This document shows, in pieces, positions 57,073 to 64,000 of a stretch of DNA of 64,000 bases. Both the position numbers and the translations under genes were made by a program. The stretch comes from Nocardia sp. NBC_01730 (GTDB taxonomy: Bacteria > Actinomycetota > Actinomycetes > Mycobacteriales > Mycobacteriaceae), in the NCBI RefSeq assembly GCF_035920445.1, contig NZ_CP109162.1, positions 5,580,001 through 5,644,000 on the forward strand, in the 5' to 3' direction. Below the pieces are notes generated by a model that saw only the letters and a list, made by a program, of their open reading frames with translations, was not told the DNA's origin and did not search any database. Position 1 is the first letter of the stretch; each line of letters begins with the position of its first letter.

Positions 57073-58404
57073 ATGAACGAGATGGGCAGCTGGATGAGTT
57101 CGGTACTGGGAGTTTCGGTGGGGGCCGGCGCTGTCCGTATGGCGCGGCCACACGCTGGGAACCCCCACGGGCATGTCACACCGCATTCGTTCGACCTGCA
57201 GAGCATTCCGGTGCTCGACCAGAGCGTGGAAGGGCTGGCGGCCGAGGCCATCGGGGTCACGCTGGAAGCCACCCCGAGTATCGGCGCCACCGCGATCGCC
57301 TATCGCAGTGAGCAGCATGCCCGCGCGATCCGCGCGGCGATGGCGCGCCAGCAGCTGACCAACTACGAGCTCGTTCCGGAGATCGTCGCGGCATTGGAGT
57401 TCGCGCAGTCCACCGGCGACATCCGCGGCATCTCGTCGCTGGTGGTCTACGACCTCGGCAGCTCGGGCTTGTCGGTGAGCGTGGTCGACACCCAGACCCG
57501 CGAGGTCCGCCACAGCGAACGCACCAGCGACATCAGCGGCGACTACCTCGATTCGCTGATCAGGGAACAGCAGATCGCATCGGGCCGGATCGCGCACCCG
57601 CCGAACGCCGCAGGTCTCGCCGCGCTGGATGCGCTGTGCCGGGAGGCCAAGGAGCAGCTGACCTCCAACACCGCGGTCGCGCTGCCCAGTGAGCAGGGCT
57701 TGGTGCTGCTGGCGCAGGAGAACTTCGAGTCGCTGATCATGCTGGCGATCGAATCATCGGCGCGGATGACCCGGGATGTGATCGTGCGCTCGGACCGCCC
57801 CGTGCACGGGGTGCTCGCCATCGGCGGCTGCGCGCGAATCCCGCTGGTCGCCAAGGTTCTCGAACGGTGGATGGGCGTGCCGGTCGTCGTCCCGGACAGC
57901 CCCGAGACCGTGATGGCCCGCGGCGCCGCGCTGCTGGCCCGGCCGGTTCGCACGGAGACCCCGGCCGCGAACCCGGCGCTCGGCGACGACGAACTGTCGC
58001 CCGCCTGGTTGTCCGCACCTGCCGCGACCGGCAAACGCGAGATCAGCGGCGCCGTGCTGACGGTGAGCGCACTCGCCGTGATCGCCGCGATCGGTCTCGG
58101 TCTCGGCTACGGTCCGCAGGTGCTGGAACGTGATTCGCACAGCAGCGAGGGGTCGCCCTCGGTGTCACCGACCACCGCGCCGCGCACCACCGTGCTCGAT
58201 CCAGAGATCGCGGTCGCGCCCGGCACGACGGCGGAGCCAGCGCACGAATCGGTCGCCGCACCCCCACCGAACCGGCGCCAGACCACCACCGAAGCGCCAC
58301 CGACGCCCGGCCCGAACACCATCGTGGTACCCGGTCTTCCGCCGATCGTTGTCCCCACGATTCCACCGGAGATCTTCCCCTTCCCGCCGCCGCCTCCGCG
58401 CTGA
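57073..58404 (+). CDS. third Hsp70-like membrane protein
   Basis: 443 residues as drawn; ATG 57082 or 57094 may be the true start. Hsp70 ATPase elements are present: SSVLGVSVGAGAVRMA (phosphate 1), LVVYDLGSSGLSVSVVD (phosphate 2) and VLAIGGCARIPLVAKVLE (adenosine). The first lobe is shortened by about 60 residues. After ARGAALLARP come a linker, a transmembrane helix (AVLTVSALAVIAAIGLGLG) and a Pro/Thr-rich outer tail. It shares topology with the proteins at 41710 and 46123, although it lies 10 kb away. Confidence 0.75.
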   Translation: MNEMGSWMSSVLGVSVGAGAVRMARPHAGNPHGHVTPHSFDLQSIPVLDQSVEGLAAEAIGVTLEATPSIGATAIAYRSEQHARAIRAAMARQQLTNYELVPEIVAALEFAQSTGDIRGISSLVVYDLGSSGLSVSVVDTQTREVRHSERTSDISGDYLDSLIREQQIASGRIAHPPNAAGLAALDALCREAKEQLTSNTAVALPSEQGLVLLAQENFESLIMLAIESSARMTRDVIVRSDRPVHGVLAIGGCARIPLVAKVLERWMGVPVVVPDSPETVMARGAALLARPVRTETPAANPALGDDELSPAWLSAPAATGKREISGAVLTVSALAVIAAIGLGLGYGPQVLERDSHSSEGSPSVSPTTAPRTTVLDPEIAVAPGTTAEPAHESVAAPPPNRRQTTTEAPPTPGPNTIVVPGLPPIVVPTIPPEIFPFPPPPPR

Positions 58405-58483
58405 TCGCCCGCGCGCCTCCGCGATTCGCGGTGGACCCCCACCACGTGGAAGTGCCGAGGCCCAGCTCCGAACGCCCCTGGAC

Positions 58484-59755
58484 TCAGGTCCGCGCGTGCC
58501 TGGCGTGGCGCGGCGGTGGAGTGGTCTCCTTGCCGCCGAACGGACGGGCGAGCAGGACCGCGATGCCGGTGGTCAGCGGAACCGACATCGCGAGCGCGAT
58601 ACCGCCGACCGCGGAGCGCGCGATCTCGATCGCGACCGCGTCACCGGTCAGTACGTCGCGAATGGACCGCCCCGCCACACTGAACAGCAGCAAGAGTGGT
58701 AGCGCACCACCGGCGTAGGCGAGCACCAGGGTGTACACGGTGCTGGCGATGTGGTCGCGTCCTACCCGCATGGCGGCGGTGAAAACCTCGCGCCGCGAGG
58801 CCGACTGATCGATGGCCGCCAGCTCGAACGCGGCCGACGCCTGGGTGATCGTGACGTCGTTGAGCACGCCGAGCGAACCGATGATGAAACCGGCGAGCAG
58901 CAGTCCGGTAATGCTGACGTGCTGAAGGTAGGTGGCGACGTTGGTGTTCTGCTCTTCGGACAGCCCGGTCAGGTGGGTCAGCTCGATCGTTCCCCAGGAC
59001 AGCGCCGCCGCGACCAGCATCGAGGTCAGTGTGCCGAGCAGCGCCGAACTGGTGCGCAGATTCACCCCGTGCGCCAGATAGAGCACCGCGTACAGGATCA
59101 GCGAGCCCGCGACCAACGCGACCGGGATCGCCGGTTTGCCGTCCAACAGGGCGGGCAGCAGGAACAGCACGAGCACCGCGAACGCGAACACCAGGCCGAG
59201 CAGCGCGCGCAGACCACGCCAGCGCGCCACCACGATGATCACTACCACGAACACCAGCACGATCAGCGTCAGTGGCAGCCCGCGCGCGTAGTCCTCGAAC
59301 GAGTACAGCGGCGTCCCGCTCGGATCGGTCTGGCGGACCAGCCGGATCCTGTCACCCGCGCGCAGATCGGGTTGCCCTGGGCCGGGTGCGATTTCGAACA
59401 GCGTGTGGTTGCCCTTGTGCGGACCGGACTCGATCGCGATCAGGCTGCGCTGGCAGGTGTAGGCGTTGCTGCGCGGCGCCTCCGGCTTGTCGACGAAGAC
59501 CTTGCCCAGCGACGAACTGCCGCACGGCCCGATGTCCTGCATCATCACGGTGCCCGCTTCGGTCTGCACCGCCCCGCCGCCCGCGTTCTGCATCGGCAAG
59601 GGGATGTCCACGTGCTGCTTGCTCGGCCACAGCATGATCGCGCCGATCACGACGAGAATGCCGACGGCGGTGAGTAACCCGACGACCACGCGAGCCGCCG
59701 TCGCGCCGATCGCGATCGGTTCCGAGTGATCGTGGTGATGGTGGTGGTCGCTCAC
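58484..59755 (-). CDS. YibE/F-family membrane protein
   Basis: 423 residues. The N-terminus is a His-rich MSDHHHHHDHSEP, followed by one helix, an extracytoplasmic domain (residues 60-150, with TCQRSLIAIESG and DRIRLVRQ) and seven or so further helices (LTLIVLVFVVVIIVVARW; GLVFAFAVLVLFLLPALL; GTLTSMLVAAALSWG; GFIIGSLGVLNDVTITQASA). YibE/F proteins are widespread in actinobacteria and Firmicutes and have no known substrate. The His-rich tail suggests metal binding but is unproved. It is convergent with the Hsp70-like gene. Confidence 0.8.
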   Translation of the reverse strand: MSDHHHHHDHSEPIAIGATAARVVVGLLTAVGILVVIGAIMLWPSKQHVDIPLPMQNAGGGAVQTEAGTVMMQDIGPCGSSSLGKVFVDKPEAPRSNAYTCQRSLIAIESGPHKGNHTLFEIAPGPGQPDLRAGDRIRLVRQTDPSGTPLYSFEDYARGLPLTLIVLVFVVVIIVVARWRGLRALLGLVFAFAVLVLFLLPALLDGKPAIPVALVAGSLILYAVLYLAHGVNLRTSSALLGTLTSMLVAAALSWGTIELTHLTGLSEEQNTNVATYLQHVSITGLLLAGFIIGSLGVLNDVTITQASAAFELAAIDQSASRREVFTAAMRVGRDHIASTVYTLVLAYAGGALPLLLLFSVAGRSIRDVLTGDAVAIEIARSAVGGIALAMSVPLTTGIAVLLARPFGGKETTPPPRHARHART

Positions 59756-60127
59756 CGCGCTCCTACTTGTCAGAGTGTCTACCCGGAGCGAGCTTAAAGG
59801 ATTTCATTTTCAAGATTGGCGCGGCGCGGCAGGACACAGCGGATACACCGTTGGTGAGGAGAAGAGGGTTTTTGAGGGGGCGGCGGAGAGCAGGGGGATG
59901 TCTCCGCCGCCCGCGGGTAGGCGCCCAGGGGGGTAGGCGGCCGAACCCGAGGTCGGATGCGCCCAGGGGGGTAGGCCATCCGACCAGGCACTCTAGGTGC
60001 CGAGGACTACTGTACACAAAAGTACTTCTTTTGCGCTAGCTGGTATTCAAATCTGGCGAATATCCAAACATCGAGTTTGTTTCAGGGCCGGAAGCGGGGC
60101 GACTATGGCCGAGGGCCGACTCTTCCG
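59756..60127. repeat. 372-base gene-free gap with G-rich hairpins and a direct repeat
   Basis: GGGCGGCGGAGA (59878-59889) and its complement (59901-59912) form a 12-bp stem. An 18-base sequence at 59921-59938 is repeated exactly at 59959-59976, 38 bases apart. The second copy sits in the loop of GGTCGGATG (59951-59959) and CATCCGACC (59977-59985). No gene is supported. The hairpins may end aspC transcription, although they lie 140-250 bases beyond its stop and lack a U-tract. Confidence 0.6.
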
Positions 60128-61384
60128 CTACTGGCGATAGCTGGACAAGAAGTTGCCGAAGCGCTCGATCGCGACCGCTAGATCCCTCGCCCAGGGCAGC
60201 GTCACGATCCGCAGATGATCGTGATCGGGCCAGTTGAAGCCGGTGCCCTGCACCATCAGGATCTTCTCCTGCAGCAGCAGATCGAGGATCAGCTTCGAGT
60301 CGTCGTAGATCTCGTGCACGTTCGGATCCAGCCTGGGGAACGTGTAGAGCGCGCCCTTCGGCTTCACACAGGTCACACCAGGAATCATGTTCAACCGCTC
60401 CCAGGCGACATCGCGCTGTTCGAGTAGTCGGCCGCCGGGCAGGATCAGATCCTCGATGCTCTGATGTCCGCCGAGCGCCACCTGAATCGCATGCTGCGCA
60501 GGCACATTCGGACACAACCTGGACGAGGCAAGCAGGTCGATGCCCTCCAGGAAACCGGCCGCGTGCTCCTTCGGACCGGTGATCGCCAGCCAGCCTGACC
60601 GGTAGCCCGCGACCCGGTACGCCTTGGACAGCCCGTTGAAGGTCAGACAGAGCAGATCGGGCGCCATCGTCGCAAGGGAGATGTGCTTGGCGTCGTCGTA
60701 GAGGATCTTGTCGTAGATCTCGTCGGCGAGCAGCAACAGCTGATGCTTGCGCGCGACGTCGACCAACTGCTGGAGGACCTCGGCCGAGTACACCGCACCG
60801 GTCGGGTTATTCGGGTTGATCACCAGCAATGCCTTGGTCTTGTCGGTGATCTTCGATTCGATATCGGCGACGTCGGGCTGCCAGCCGTTGGCTTCGTCGC
60901 AAAGGTAGTGCACCGGGGTGCCGCCACCCAGGCTGGTCATGGCGGTCCACAGCGGGTAGTCCGGCGCCGGGATCAGCACCTCGTCGCCGTTGTCCAACAA
61001 CGCCTGCATCGTGATGGTGATCAGCTCGGAAACGCCGTTACCCAAGTAGACGTCGTTCACGTCGAGTTCGGGGAAGCCCGGCACGAGCTCGTAGCGGGTC
61101 ACGATCGCGCGCCGCGCGGACAGAATGCCCTTGGATTCGGAGTAGCCCTGGGCGTATGGGAGCGCGGCGATGATGTCGCGCATGATCACATCCGGCGCCT
61201 CGAACCCGAACGGAGCGGGGTTGCCGATATTGAGCTTGAGAATCCGATGGCCCTCGGCCTCCAGCCGTGCCGCATGCGCGTATACCGGTCCACGGATTTC
61301 GTAGACGACATCCTGCAGCTTCGTGGACTGCTCGAGGACGCGCGGCGGGCGGTGCGGTAGCTGACTCGGACTCACCTGTCCCAT
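60128..61384 (-). CDS. aspC: PLP-dependent aminotransferase (AspC/Rv0337c type)
   Basis: 418 residues from ATG 61384. The fold-type I aminotransferase signature is complete: NPNNPTGAV, DEIYDKILYDD and the PLP-binding FNGLSKAYRVAGYRSGW, with the lysine in GLSKAYR. The N-terminal LQDVVYEIRGPVYAHAARLE matches Rv0337c almost exactly. It interconverts an amino acid with its 2-oxo acid; the group is annotated as aspartate aminotransferase but is close to E. coli AlaA, so alanine is also plausible. Gene order relative to etfD is conserved in mycobacteria. Confidence 0.92.
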   Translation of the reverse strand: MGQVSPSQLPHRPPRVLEQSTKLQDVVYEIRGPVYAHAARLEAEGHRILKLNIGNPAPFGFEAPDVIMRDIIAALPYAQGYSESKGILSARRAIVTRYELVPGFPELDVNDVYLGNGVSELITITMQALLDNGDEVLIPAPDYPLWTAMTSLGGGTPVHYLCDEANGWQPDVADIESKITDKTKALLVINPNNPTGAVYSAEVLQQLVDVARKHQLLLLADEIYDKILYDDAKHISLATMAPDLLCLTFNGLSKAYRVAGYRSGWLAITGPKEHAAGFLEGIDLLASSRLCPNVPAQHAIQVALGGHQSIEDLILPGGRLLEQRDVAWERLNMIPGVTCVKPKGALYTFPRLDPNVHEIYDDSKLILDLLLQEKILMVQGTGFNWPDHDHLRIVTLPWARDLAVAIERFGNFLSSYRQ

Positions 61385-61473
61385 GGTGCCATCCGTCGCA
61401 AGCGGATAAATGCCGGTCCGAGGTTCGATCGGCCGTCGTCGGAGCAGGCACCGCCGGCGGTGTGACGAGTCCC

Positions 61474-62868
61474 TCAGCAAGCCGGGCTTCCCGGCGGGAT
61501 GCTCCGCGCCGCGGTGGAGCCGCAGAACTCCTCGATCCGCTCGTCCAGGAACCGCGCCTCGACCGCATCGCGGAAGGCCGGGGTGGCGATCCGCCTGCGC
61601 ACGCCGGTGAGCCGCTCCTCGAGTTGCGCGATGCGCTTGTCCTCGTCGAGCCCGAGTACCGGATGCAGCGCCTCGGCCGCGCCGTCGAGGCTGCCGTTGA
61701 TCAGGTGCGCGGCCGCGCAGTCCACCCGGGCCAGTGCCTCGGCGCCGTAGGACCGCTGCTCGGACGGACCCTTCGAATACAGTTCGATGGCCCGCTGGGT
61801 GGCGCTGAGCGCCGGCTCGGCCTGTCCGAGGTGGATGTAGGTGGCACCCGCGTAGTACTGCGCCTTGGCGTCGTTGAACCCGAAGACGCCGCCCACCTCG
61901 TCGTGCAGGGTGTCGGTTCCGGCGAGTTCGCGGACGGCGTCGGCGGCCCGGATGCACCGTTCGGCGTCGGCGGCGCTGCCCAGCGCGGACCAGATCCTTG
62001 CTTCGATGTTGAGCAGTCGCACCTGCGCCGTTGCGGACTCGGCGAACTGCTGCCCGCTCCGCGCCAGCAGCACGGCTCGGCGTGGTCGATTCGACCAGTA
62101 CTCGATCAGCGCGTGCATGCCACGGGTCCAGGCGCGAAGTCCGTTGTGCCCGCACAGTTCCGCGTAGGCCCAGGCTGCTCTGGCCTGCTCGCCTGCCGCG
62201 TCGTAATAGCCCAGATCGGTACTCACGTTGGCGAGCAAACCCGAGAGGGTGCCGGCGAGCAGGTACAGGTGGCTGGTGTCCGCGGGCCGCTGATGCCCCT
62301 CCAACAGGCGGTAAACCCGCCGACGCACCCGCAGCATCTCCACCATCATCGGTACCGGCGGAATGTGTACGTAGTCGTTCGCGATGCGCGCCACATCGGC
62401 GTCGAGTTGTTCCAGCGTAGTCGCACCCACATTGGTGCTCTCGGCTTTGCCGGCGTGTTCGCTGGCCTCGTGGGCAGCCGCCATGATCAGATCCCTCTCC
62501 GAAATCGCTACTAACGCATCGCCTCTCATCGCACCGGCGTCTATGAGAGCCAAAAGGTCCGCGTCGCTCGAATACCGAGTGCGCGCCGAGGAGTCGGCAC
62601 GCGCATCGAATCCCGGTGGGACGGGTCGATCGACCACCAGCTCGTCGACCATTGCCGCGAACCGCGCCCGCACCACATCGTCGGACCTGGCCAGGGAGGT
62701 ATCCAGAGCGGCTTGGTTGATCGGCCGTGGATGGACCCGGACGCCCCCGGCCTCCCACTTGGACACCAGCCTTTCGTGCACACCCAGGTGAGCCGCGAAC
62801 TCTCTGATGCTCATCCGCTTGGCATCGCGAAGGGCTCGAGCCTCTCTCCCTGACCATTGCCTGACCAA
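61474..62868 (-). CDS. XRE-family regulator with helical-repeat domain
   Basis: 464 residues. The N-terminal HTH is clear (MSIREFAAHLGVHERLVSKWEAGG, residues 19-42). A linker of about 90 residues follows, and then a long all-alpha region of TPR-like repeats (SHLYLLAGTLSGLLANVSTDLG; DAKAQYYAGATYIHLGQAEPAL). Such regulators are very common in Streptomyces and Nocardia and usually stand beside a short partner gene, here the divergent gene at 63048. The signal is not known. The stop lies 89 bases upstream of the aspC start on the same strand. Confidence 0.8.
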   Translation of the reverse strand: MVRQWSGREARALRDAKRMSIREFAAHLGVHERLVSKWEAGGVRVHPRPINQAALDTSLARSDDVVRARFAAMVDELVVDRPVPPGFDARADSSARTRYSSDADLLALIDAGAMRGDALVAISERDLIMAAAHEASEHAGKAESTNVGATTLEQLDADVARIANDYVHIPPVPMMVEMLRVRRRVYRLLEGHQRPADTSHLYLLAGTLSGLLANVSTDLGYYDAAGEQARAAWAYAELCGHNGLRAWTRGMHALIEYWSNRPRRAVLLARSGQQFAESATAQVRLLNIEARIWSALGSAADAERCIRAADAVRELAGTDTLHDEVGGVFGFNDAKAQYYAGATYIHLGQAEPALSATQRAIELYSKGPSEQRSYGAEALARVDCAAAHLINGSLDGAAEALHPVLGLDEDKRIAQLEERLTGVRRRIATPAFRDAVEARFLDERIEEFCGSTAARSIPPGSPAC

Positions 62869-63047
62869 GATGTCACCCCTTCCGAACGAACTTCTTGTCC
62901 AGAGTACGAGTGGATTGTGAGCAGAGCCACATGTGAAACATGGCTTGTATCAAAGGCAGCGGAAGGGCAGCGGAAAGCGGGCGTGCGGGCAATACCGAAT
63001 CGCCGGGCGGACCGAGGACCCTTGAGACGGAAGGCAAGGAGTTCACC

Positions 63048-63497
63048 GTGAATGTGGAGAAACTCAGGACCGTGGACGATTGGGTCGCGTTCTACCAGCA
63101 CGAGTTCGGGCTACCGGTCATCGAACGTGGCGGTTTCGCCATGCTGCCGATCACCGGCCGGGTCTGTGTCGTCCACCTGCCGACCGCACGCGCCGAAAAG
63201 GTAAGGACCGCACTGGAGCAACAAGGGTCGAGGGGTCCCATGTTGGCCAGACAGATCCGGTGGAGCTTCCTCGCCGAGCCGGACAGCAGGCCGGGAACGC
63301 AGGTACTGGAAGTGCTCAACCGTTTGGATATCGGCCTTCCCACCATCGGCAGTGCCGTGATGTTGCCGACCGGTCTCGGCCGCTGGACCCGGGAAGGGTG
63401 CTTCTGGGTCAACCCGCCGAACCGCGGTGACGCGCTCCCACCATTGTCCGTCATCCTCACTACGGCACTGGCGGTGGGAGCGGGCGGCGGGGACTGA
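63048..63497 (+). CDS. small protein paired with the XRE regulator
   Basis: 149 residues from GTG 63048, with AAGGAG six bases upstream; the open frame runs to 62940 but those codons are non-homologous. The sequence has AMLPITGRVCVVHLPTARAEKVRTAL, then VMLPTGLGRWTREGCFWVNPP and DALPPLSVILTTAL. The closing PTGxGR / WVxPP / LPP pattern resembles short actinobacterial proteins related to the bifunctional primase-polymerase N-terminal fold and encoded beside XRE regulators. No catalytic residues can be named with confidence. It is divergent from the regulator. Confidence 0.6.
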   Translation: MNVEKLRTVDDWVAFYQHEFGLPVIERGGFAMLPITGRVCVVHLPTARAEKVRTALEQQGSRGPMLARQIRWSFLAEPDSRPGTQVLEVLNRLDIGLPTIGSAVMLPTGLGRWTREGCFWVNPPNRGDALPPLSVILTTALAVGAGGGD

Positions 63498-63613
63498 TCA
63501 CCTCCGCGATCGGTTCCCGCTGCCGCCCGGGCCGGGTCCGCCCCCTTCCCACAGTCGACGTGGCGGATTCGGTCCGGTGCCGCTATACGTATGCGGCATA
63601 GGGAATTCTCGGC

Positions 63614-64000
63614 TCAGCGCGATTCGGCGGCGTCGATCGCCGCGGTGGAGAGCGGGAAGTTGAGATAGGACCGTGACGGGGTCGGTCCGCGCTGGCCCTG
63701 GTACTTGGAACCCGCGACGGCACTGCCGTACGGGTGCTCGGCGGGACTGGTCAGCTTGATCAGACAGAGCTGGCCGATCTTCATACCGGGCCACAGGGTG
63801 ATCGGCAGATTCGCCACGTTGGACAGCTCCAACGTGATGTGGCCGCTGAAGCCGGGATCGATGAAGCCCGCAGTCGAGTGGGTCAGCAGGCCGAGCCTGC
63901 CGAGGCTCGACTTGCCCTCCAGCCGCCCGGCCAGATCGTCCGGCAGCGTGCACACCTCGAGCGTGGAGCCGAGCACGAACTCGCCGGGGTGCAGCACGAA
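63614..64000 (-). CDS. dcd: dCTP deaminase, 5' end outside window
   Basis: The last 128 residues of dCTP deaminase are present; the frame is still open at base 64000 ([13 protein letters not shown]). Conserved blocks are [45 protein letters not shown] and [16 protein letters not shown], close to the bifunctional dCTP deaminase-dUTPase of M. tuberculosis. It supplies dUMP for thymidylate synthesis. About a third of the protein, including the N-terminus, lies beyond the window. Confidence 0.92.
   Translation of the reverse strand, partial: FVLHPGEFVLGSTLEVCTLPDDLAGRLEGKSSLGRLGLLTHSTAGFIDPGFSGHITLELSNVANLPITLWPGMKIGQLCLIKLTSPAEHPYGSAVAGSKYQGQRGPTPSRSYLNFPLSTAAIDAAESR

Overview
The window is high-GC actinobacterial chromosome from a mycolic-acid-making member of the Mycobacteriales, most probably Nocardia. 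The evidence is gene order shared with Mycobacterium tuberculosis in several blocks: fba - DedA - GH76 (Rv0363c-Rv0365c); pyrE - TtfA - clpB - flavohaemoglobin (Rv0382c-Rv0385); iniR and iniBAC next to the Fe-S reductase EtfD and aspC (Rv0337c-Rv0343); and dcd beside a UDP-glucose dehydrogenase. TtfA, EmbR and IniBAC are cell-envelope genes of this order. The tandem secreted S1 proteases and the Hsp70-like membrane proteins also fit Nocardia. Assignment to genus is an inference.

Layout. 0-7.6 kb: end of a MaoC-type dehydratase, a secreted DUF4185 protein, EmbR-like regulator, class II aldolase, two DedA proteins and a GH76 enzyme. 7.6-12.5 kb: a TrmH/SpoU methyltransferase whose 3' end is duplicated, the two copies bracketing a GlxA-type regulator and a resolvase-like gene; then small membrane proteins, a Uma2 protein and a YhhN protein. 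12.5-20 kb: fabH, pyrE, a short-chain dehydrogenase, TtfA, a DUF5666 protein, a field of palindromic repeats, and clpB with an HspR operator overlapping an ECF-type promoter. 20-26 kb: two oxidoreductases and three flavohaemoglobin-related genes, one lacking the globin. 26-30.5 kb: the dnaK-grpE-dnaJ-hspR operon with its HspR operator.

30.8-35.7 kb: a dehydrogenase, a gene remnant, and then an AT-rich island read leftwards: a very small ORF, a stand-alone LanM-type lanthipeptide dehydratase (DUF4135) without a LanC cyclase domain, and an MFS transporter directly behind it. This is the best candidate for an undescribed system: a minimal RiPP pathway of precursor, dehydratase and exporter.

35.7-50.2 kb: iniB-iniA-iniC (dynamin-like GTPases and a long Ala/Gly repeat protein), divergent from an Hsp70-like membrane protein, an IniR-like LuxR regulator and a second truncated Hsp70-like protein; then two secreted proteases. 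50.3-64 kb: an NRDE protein, a small secreted protein, EtfD with a long repeat tail, a YdcF protein, a UDP-glucose dehydrogenase pseudogene with two lesions, a third Hsp70-like membrane protein, a YibE/F membrane protein, aspC, an XRE regulator with a divergent partner, and the end of dcd.

Two themes recur: envelope biogenesis and envelope stress (EmbR, TtfA, FabH, GH76, IniBAC/IniR) and protein quality control (ClpB, DnaK operon, HspR). No tRNA, rRNA, CRISPR array or intact insertion sequence was recognised.
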